NCBI GenBank assembly: GCA_012840135.1
Contig: DUMA01000015.1
Location: forward strand, 32,154 to 96,153
Length of the DNA stretch: 64,000 nt
DNA from: Thermoanaerobacterales bacterium
GTDB lineage: Bacteria; Bacillota; Thermosediminibacteria; Thermosediminibacterales; Tepidanaerobacteraceae
Direction: 5' to 3'
Positions 63,626 to 64,000 of the stretch are shown in pieces. Position numbers and translations under genes: made by a program. Under the pieces are notes generated by a model. It had not been told where the DNA came from. It saw only the letters and a list, made by a program, of their open reading frames with translations, and searched no databases. How positions within the stretch are numbered: position 1 is the first letter of the stretch; every line of letters starts with the position of its first letter.

Positions 63626-64000
63626 CCAGGATAGGTGAAGTGGTGGAAGGCATTATAAAAAAAGGGGAAATTGTATATGGCGTTACGACAGGATTTGGTA
63701 AATTTTGCAATGTAATCATCTCTTCTGAAGACACCAGGAAGCTGCAGATAAACCTGATAAGAAGCCATTCGGTAGGTGTTGGGGAATATTTTCCCGAAGA
63801 AATAGTAAGAGCGATGATGCTTCTTAAGAAGTTAAACATTCCGGTAGTTGGATTAATGGAAGCGGCAATCAATTTTGCCTTGATGCTTGGAAGAAAGTTT
63901 TCTATAATAACAACGACTAAAAGAGGAATTGCGGCAACCGAAGATCACTTGAGAATGTATGATTTTTATGAAAGGTGTGCTTCAATCAGGGCTGTAAACA
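63609..64000 (+). pseudogene. hutH fragment fused in frame to a racemase fragment, runs off window
   Basis: An ATG at 63609 opens MDVNIN and soon stops, but in another frame a long open stretch reads IVYGVTTGFGKF and LIRSHSVGVGEYFPEEIVRA, the N-terminal part of histidine ammonia-lyase. After MMLL (about 63823) the frame continues without break into NIPVVGLMEAAINFALMLGR and CASIRAVN, which is Asp/Glu/hydantoin racemase, not ammonia-lyase. The lyase active-site Ala-Ser-Gly is lost. The frame is open at the window edge, so how the racemase part ends is not visible. Confidence 0.8.

Noticed and set aside
1..64000. CRISPR arrays, tRNA or rRNA genes, prophage or intact insertion sequences
   Set aside because: No regularly spaced repeats, no RNA-gene signatures and no transposase or phage structural genes were seen.

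Overview
The window reads as chromosome of an anaerobic, fermentative, spore-former-like Firmicute (class Clostridia). Signs are strong AGGAGG-type ribosome sites, frequent TTG/GTG starts, a glycyl-radical enzyme, a sodium-pump decarboxylase subunit, a Tad pilus locus with no outer-membrane secretin, and a DegS/DegU-type pair. Order-level placement (for example near Thermosediminibacterales) is only a guess. Almost everything is on the + strand; the one clear minus-strand unit is a toxin-antitoxin pair. No rRNA, tRNA, CRISPR array or intact transposon was seen.

Layout. 1-6.8 kb: the end of a tripartite tricarboxylate transporter (TctA, TctC), then a LarA-family racemase, an aconitase-type hydratase in two subunits and a malic enzyme. 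These fit a pathway from an imported C4-type acid through D-malate and L-malate to pyruvate. 7.1-17.9 kb: a Tad/Flp pilus locus (pilin, peptidase, TadE, TadG-like, CpaB, receiver-CpaE, CpaF, TadB, TadC), a DUF192 protein, a HAMP membrane protein with no output domain, and a soluble DegS-like kinase with its DegU-like regulator. 18-21.6 kb: proline racemase, PIN/antitoxin pair, ornithine-cyclodeaminase-family enzyme and a ProX/PrdX-type tRNA-editing protein. 21.9-29.1 kb: a ROK regulator with a perfect palindrome at its start, a BadF-type kinase, and a ribose-type ABC transporter whose operon also holds a YhfX-like PLP protein. 29.3-37.2 kb: a DeoR regulator, a lactose/cellobiose-type PTS whose IIC gene is broken by an 8-bp tandem duplication, a glycyl-radical enzyme with its activase, a GH4 enzyme and an RDD protein.

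37.4-51.5 kb is the least understood region: a PucR regulator, two Asp/Glu-racemase-like proteins, an AroM protein of the same superfamily, an M20 dipeptidase, three M29-type aminopeptidases (two a tandem duplication), an OPT transporter, DUF917, DUF1177 and a sodium-pump decarboxylase beta subunit with a 40-residue membrane partner but no alpha subunit. It looks like uptake and breakdown of an unusual peptide-like or cyclic-amide compound. 51.6-53.1 kb: RtcB RNA ligase. 53.2-59.9 kb: a sugar ABC importer without its own ATPase, a second ROK regulator, a PfkB-type kinase and a SIS-domain enzyme, resembling a fructosamine (frl) set. 60-62.7 kb: a 27-residue membrane peptide, a sodium/solute symporter and a BPL_N/amidotransferase-like protein.

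62.75-64 kb is a strip of gene wreckage: a shrunken second copy of the decarboxylase beta/gamma pair, an intact-looking TPP riboswitch in front of a deleted and frameshifted thiD, and a histidine ammonia-lyase start fused in frame to a racemase fragment that runs off the window. Product names rest on motif recognition by eye; pathway assignments are inference.
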